Shown here piece by piece: positions 61,593-64,000 of a stretch of 64,000 nt of DNA. How positions within the stretch are numbered: the stretch's first letter is position 1; each line of letters starts with the position of its first letter. Source of the DNA: Bog-532 sp963775825 (GTDB lineage Bacteria; Actinomycetota; Actinomycetes; Streptosporangiales; Streptosporangiaceae); the NCBI GenBank assembly GCA_963775825.1, contig CAVZKY010000032.1:124001-188000 (forward strand), given 5' to 3'. Under the pieces are notes generated by a model, which was not told where the DNA came from, searched no databases, and worked only from the letters and a program-made list of their open reading frames with translations. A program made the translations under genes and the position numbers.

Positions 61593-62066
61593 ATGGAACC
61601 GCGTCTCGACCTGCCCGGCAGCACCGTCACGACCAAGTTCGTCAAGTACCTCCTCGCGGCGAGCAAGGTGGTGACCGACTCGCCCCTGCCGGCCGCCACA
61701 CAGGAGCTGATGAAGCTCCGGGCCAGCCAGATCAACGGCTGCGCCTTCTGCACCGACATGCACACGAAGGACGCCGAGCACGCCGGGGAAACCCAGCTGC
61801 GGCTGAACCTGGTCGCGGTGTGGCGGGAGGCGACGGTCTTCACCGAGCCTGAGCGGGCCGCGCTCGAGCTCACCGAGCAGGGCACCCGCATCGCCGACGC
61901 TGCCACCGGCGTCACCGATGAGGCCTGGGCGAATGCGGCCAAGCACTACGACGACGAGCAGCTCGCCGCGCTGGTGTCGCTCATTGCCGAGATCAACGCC
62001 TGGAACCGGCTGAACGTCATCACCCGCCGGCCCGGCGGTGAGTACCAGCCCGGCCAGCGAGGATAG
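61593..62066 (+). CDS. AhpD-like / carboxymuconolactone decarboxylase family protein
   Basis: 157 residues from ATG 61593 with GAGAGGA upstream. The peroxidase-type active site is C50-A-F-C53-T-D-M-H57 and R-A-S-Q-I-N-G-C before it. The order of helices follows AhpD-like proteins. It likely reduces peroxides or acts in a redox relay. It is divergent from an ECF41 sigma gene, the classical genomic partner, and so probably transcribed by that sigma factor. Confidence 0.92.
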   Translation: MEPRLDLPGSTVTTKFVKYLLAASKVVTDSPLPAATQELMKLRASQINGCAFCTDMHTKDAEHAGETQLRLNLVAVWREATVFTEPERAALELTEQGTRIADAATGVTDEAWANAAKHYDDEQLAALVSLIAEINAWNRLNVITRRPGGEYQPGQRG

Positions 62067-62173
62067 ACAGCTGCCCCGGGTCAGGCCGTACGGTCAGCAG
62101 TCGCGGGTACCGGGCCGACGCAGGCCGGCCCGCGGCTGCGTGGCACGGCAGCGCTGCGCAGGACAATGGGCAA

Positions 62174-62515
62174 GTGATCGACGTCGATCCCGGCCGTTTC
62201 GAGGAAATGGTCGGCACCGCGCTGGACGGGCTGCCCGAGGAACTCGGCCAGCTCATGCGCAATGTCGCGGTGACCGTCGAGCACGGCGCAGGGCCGCCCG
62301 GCCTGCTCGGGCTGTACGAGGGCATCCCGCTCACCAGCCGCACGTCCCAGTACGCCGGCGTGCTGCCCGACCACATCACCATTTACCGCGAGGCGATCTG
62401 CGCGATCTGCCGCACCGAGCAGGAGGTCGCCGACCAGGTCCGCCGTACCGTCATCCACGAGATCGCCCACCACTTCGGCATCGACGACAAGCGGCTCGGC
62501 GAACTCGGCTGGTAA
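62174..62515 (+). CDS. Zincin-like metallopeptidase family protein
   Basis: 113 residues from GTG 62174. The catalytic-type motif H-E-I-A-H-H-F-G-I (near residue 99) and D-D-K-R-L-G-E-L-G-W end the protein; F-E-E-M-V-G-T-A-L-D-G-L-P-E-E-L starts it. This is the small zincin-like (DUF1025-type) family widespread in actinobacteria. The motif HExxH fits zinc binding, but proteolytic activity is not established for the family as far as I know. Cytoplasmic. Confidence 0.88.
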   Translation: MIDVDPGRFEEMVGTALDGLPEELGQLMRNVAVTVEHGAGPPGLLGLYEGIPLTSRTSQYAGVLPDHITIYREAICAICRTEQEVADQVRRTVIHEIAHHFGIDDKRLGELGW

Positions 62516-62686
62516 AGCACGACCACGAGCCGCAGCGTCCCTATTCGGCCCACGACGATAAGCACTAGCGGTCGAGCCACTGCCGGGCGATCTTCGCTGG
62601 CGGTGCAGCCCGTGCAGGAACTCATCCCGTTCGTCCCGCTCCACCGGGCGTTCCGCCGTGCCTGCCGGCCAGCGTAGGTTCAGGTT

Positions 62687-62869
62687 ATGAAGAAGCTGTT
62701 TGAGATCCTGGTTTGTTTTCTGCATCCCTTGGCTGTCGTCCTCATGTGGATCGACCTGGCCACCGACCGGCCGGACTTGAGGGGGGGCGGAAAACTGGCG
62801 TGGGGGATCTTCGGTCTTATCCCGCTGGTGCCTTTCATCTACGTACTCACGGGGGGCGACCTGTGGTAA
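62687..62869 (+). CDS. Small two-helix membrane protein
   Basis: 60 residues with two membrane segments (about 5-22 and 38-55) linked by a short polar loop (D-L-A-T-D-R-P-D-L-R-G-G-G-K). Begins M-K-K-L-F-E-I-L-V. This kind of phospholipase_D-nuclease N-terminal-like or PLDc_N hairpin occurs widely in actinobacteria. No specific function is known. Confidence 0.7.
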   Translation: MKKLFEILVCFLHPLAVVLMWIDLATDRPDLRGGGKLAWGIFGLIPLVPFIYVLTGGDLW

Positions 62870-62927
62870 TCCAGCTGCGGAGCGCTCCCGGGCCGCCCCG
62901 CCGGGCCCGCTTAACGAAGGGACGGCA

Positions 62928-63428
62928 TCAGCGCGGTGCCAGCTGGAAGGCCCGGGCGCCTGCGGCCCAGGCCAGGTGAAGGTCGGCCGGGTCCGGGCTA
63001 CCGTCCTGGTCCAGGCCGATCTTGTTGAACCTGGCGAAGCTTTGGTTATCGCGTGCCATGACGGCGTACCGCTCGGTGACGCCGGCCTCATCGGTGAAGG
63101 CCTGCACATCGGCCAGCCTCCGCCGGCCCTTGAGCCGGATTTCCACCGGCTCGCCCGTGCGCAGATTGCGGCCCCAGGCGAACGGCGTGCCGATGAGCAG
63201 GCCCCCGTCATGGCGGGTGTAGGCCACCGGAACGGTGTAGCGCCGCCCGGACTTGCGGCCCACAATGTACAACGTGACCAGGCGGCCGCCCATGATGCGG
63301 CTCAGCAACGGCGTCCGCAGCAGCCCGCGGACCAGCCGGTTCGCTAGCCCCTGCAGCGCCAGGGTTTGCGCCCGGGCAGGCGTAGCAGAGTGTCCGCCGG
63401 CCGATGGATCCGGAGACGCAGACGTCAC
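62928..63428 (-). CDS. Nitroreductase/quinone reductase family deazaflavin-type protein
   Basis: 166 residues from GTG 63428 (GCGGAAC upstream). Split-barrel features: T-P-L-L-S-R-I-M-G-G-R-L-V-T-L-Y-I-V-G-R-K-S-G-R-R-Y in two pieces, V-P-V-A-Y-T-R-H-D-G-G-L-L-I-G-T-P, then W-G-R-N-L-R and V-E-I-R-L-K-G-R-R. The G-R-K-S-G-R block is typical of the Ddn/Rv3547-like F420 or flavin-binding family. It likely reduces quinones or similar compounds using F420H2. The first about 20 residues are low-complexity. Confidence 0.85.
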   Translation of the reverse strand: MTSASPDPSAGGHSATPARAQTLALQGLANRLVRGLLRTPLLSRIMGGRLVTLYIVGRKSGRRYTVPVAYTRHDGGLLIGTPFAWGRNLRTGEPVEIRLKGRRRLADVQAFTDEAGVTERYAVMARDNQSFARFNKIGLDQDGSPDPADLHLAWAAGARAFQLAPR

Positions 63429-63454
63429 GTTCCGCACGGTACGCCGCTGGCTGT

Positions 63455-63641
63455 TACCCGGCAACCGGCCGGTTTCTACGCTGCCTTCCTCGGCGAGCTA
63501 CGGCGGCTCGGCGCCGATACCGTCGTACTCGACCCCTACCACGGCGATCCGGAGGAGACACGCCGACCCGACGTGGCCTGGCGGGCGCTTACCGCCGTGG
63601 CCACCCACTGGAGGACAGACTCGCGGTACCCAGGCAGCTGA
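63455..63641 (+). pseudogene. C-terminal fragment of an LLM-class F420-dependent oxidoreductase
   Basis: The frame contains F-L-G-E-L-R-R-L-G-A-D-T-V-V-L-D-P-Y-H-G-D-P-E-E-T and A-W-R-A-L-T-A-V-A-T-H-W, the usual C-terminus of actinobacterial LLM-class (luciferase-like) oxidoreductases, and then runs into an unrelated end. The rest of the enzyme is missing, so it is a remnant. Confidence 0.6.
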
Positions 63642-63704
63642 TCCGCACTGCCACCTGAGCACTGACAAAGGCGGCAGGACCCACCGTCAGTCGTCGAGCT
63701 GCGC

Positions 63705-64000
63705 TCAGGCAGGCACGCCAGCATGGCCCGCGGCTGCCTCCCGGTCAGCAAAGCCACGGATGTCGACGATCCGGCCGCCGCGCAGAGTCAGGACCTGCCA
63801 GCGCTCCGCCGTTCCGCCCGCCTCGCGAGCCGCCGGCGTGCCAGTGACCTCGAGCCCCACGAGAAGCGTCCCGGCGCCGGCGGTCACCTCCACGACCACC
63901 GCACGTGCACCGGCGGCTCGCGCGCTGGCCCACCACGCGACGACCTGGTCGCGGTTCTTGCAGTCGGCGGCATGGGGACCCTCCGGCGCGCCCCAGCGGG
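63705..64000 (-). CDS. SnoaL-like (NTF2-fold) protein, partial at the right edge
   Basis: About 98 codons read leftwards from the window end without a stop. Pattern: W-W-A-S-A-R-A-A-G-A-R-A-V-V-V-E-V-T-A, L-V-G-L-E-V-T-G-T, W-Q-V-L-T-L-R-G-G-R-I-V-D-I-R-G-F-A-D-R-E-A-A. This C-terminal half matches SnoaL-like proteins. The start is outside the window. Confidence 0.7.
   Translation of the reverse strand, partial: RWGAPEGPHAADCKNRDQVVAWWASARAAGARAVVVEVTAGAGTLLVGLEVTGTPAAREAGGTAERWQVLTLRGGRIVDIRGFADREAAAGHAGVPA

Noticed and set aside
1..64000. tRNA, rRNA or origin of replication
   Set aside because: No cloverleaf-like segments, rRNA-conserved stretches or DnaA-box clusters were noticed; without a covariance search small RNAs cannot be excluded.

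Overview
The window is GC-rich DNA from an actinomycete, most likely a filamentous one (Streptomyces or Streptosporangiales type). This rests on gene content: a WhiJ-type XRE/DUF5753 regulator with a DUF397 partner and an RsbW-like ATPase, several large LuxR (LAL/MalT-like) regulators, ECF41-type sigma factors, an LCP cell-wall ligase, an F420/deazaflavin-type reductase and a complete ethylmalonyl-CoA pathway cluster in the gene order I recall from Streptomyces. I see no rRNA, tRNA or CRISPR array.

Layout. 0-5.7 kb: the N-terminus of a probable helicase, the WhiJ-like triad, a HIT hydrolase, a broken lipoprotein gene and a RibD-type reductase. 5.7-17.3 kb: a decaying accessory region with remnants of three transposase families (ISAs1, ISKra4, IS1182), an intact Phd/RelE toxin-antitoxin pair plus a second pair whose toxin has decayed, a broken epimerase/ECF41 sigma/SnoaL-like operon, and a truncated HIT-PLD protein with an internal stop. 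17.3-28.4 kb: rpiA, a secreted PQQ-type propeller protein, an LCP protein, a deleted ECF/YCII locus, a LysR-controlled NmrA/DUF3224 pair, a GAF-SpoIIE phosphatase and a ribokinase. 28.7-34.3 kb: small metabolic and stress genes (YciO, DUF1905, class II aldolase, GyrI-like, VOC, PsiE-like) and a stand-alone double lipoyl-domain protein. 34.4-45.5 kb: a G1-type peptidase with a changed catalytic position, divergent from an XRE-NB-ARC-TPR protein; then DUF5995, an LAL regulator followed by cupin and SnoaL-like genes, and a damaged second LuxR regulator holding minisatellites.

45.6-53 kb: an SDR gene and the minus-strand cluster ccr-ecm-mcl-mch-mcd. These five genes would convert crotonyl-CoA plus CO2 through ethylmalonyl-CoA, methylsuccinyl-CoA and mesaconyl-CoA to glyoxylate and propionyl-CoA. 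They serve acetyl-CoA assimilation and can supply ethylmalonyl-CoA to polyketide synthesis. 53-64 kb: a 19-bp tandem array, an operon-like set of MalT-type regulator, DHA2 exporter and alkylsulfatase-like metallo-hydrolase, a divergent ECF41 sigma/AhpD-like pair sharing a striking palindrome, a zincin-like protein, a small membrane protein, a deazaflavin-type reductase, and fragments running off the edge.

A recurring property is single-base frame changes in otherwise well-conserved genes (lipoprotein, epimerase, ECF41 sigma, ecm, alkylsulfatase, two LuxR regulators), some in homopolymers or GC-rich repeats. Real decay and sequencing or assembly indels cannot be told apart from the sequence alone. 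Nothing in the window is a clear-cut complete new system. The most unusual items are the stand-alone tandem lipoyl protein, the G1-peptidase/STAND divergent pair, the HIT-PLD remnant and the regulatory palindromes.
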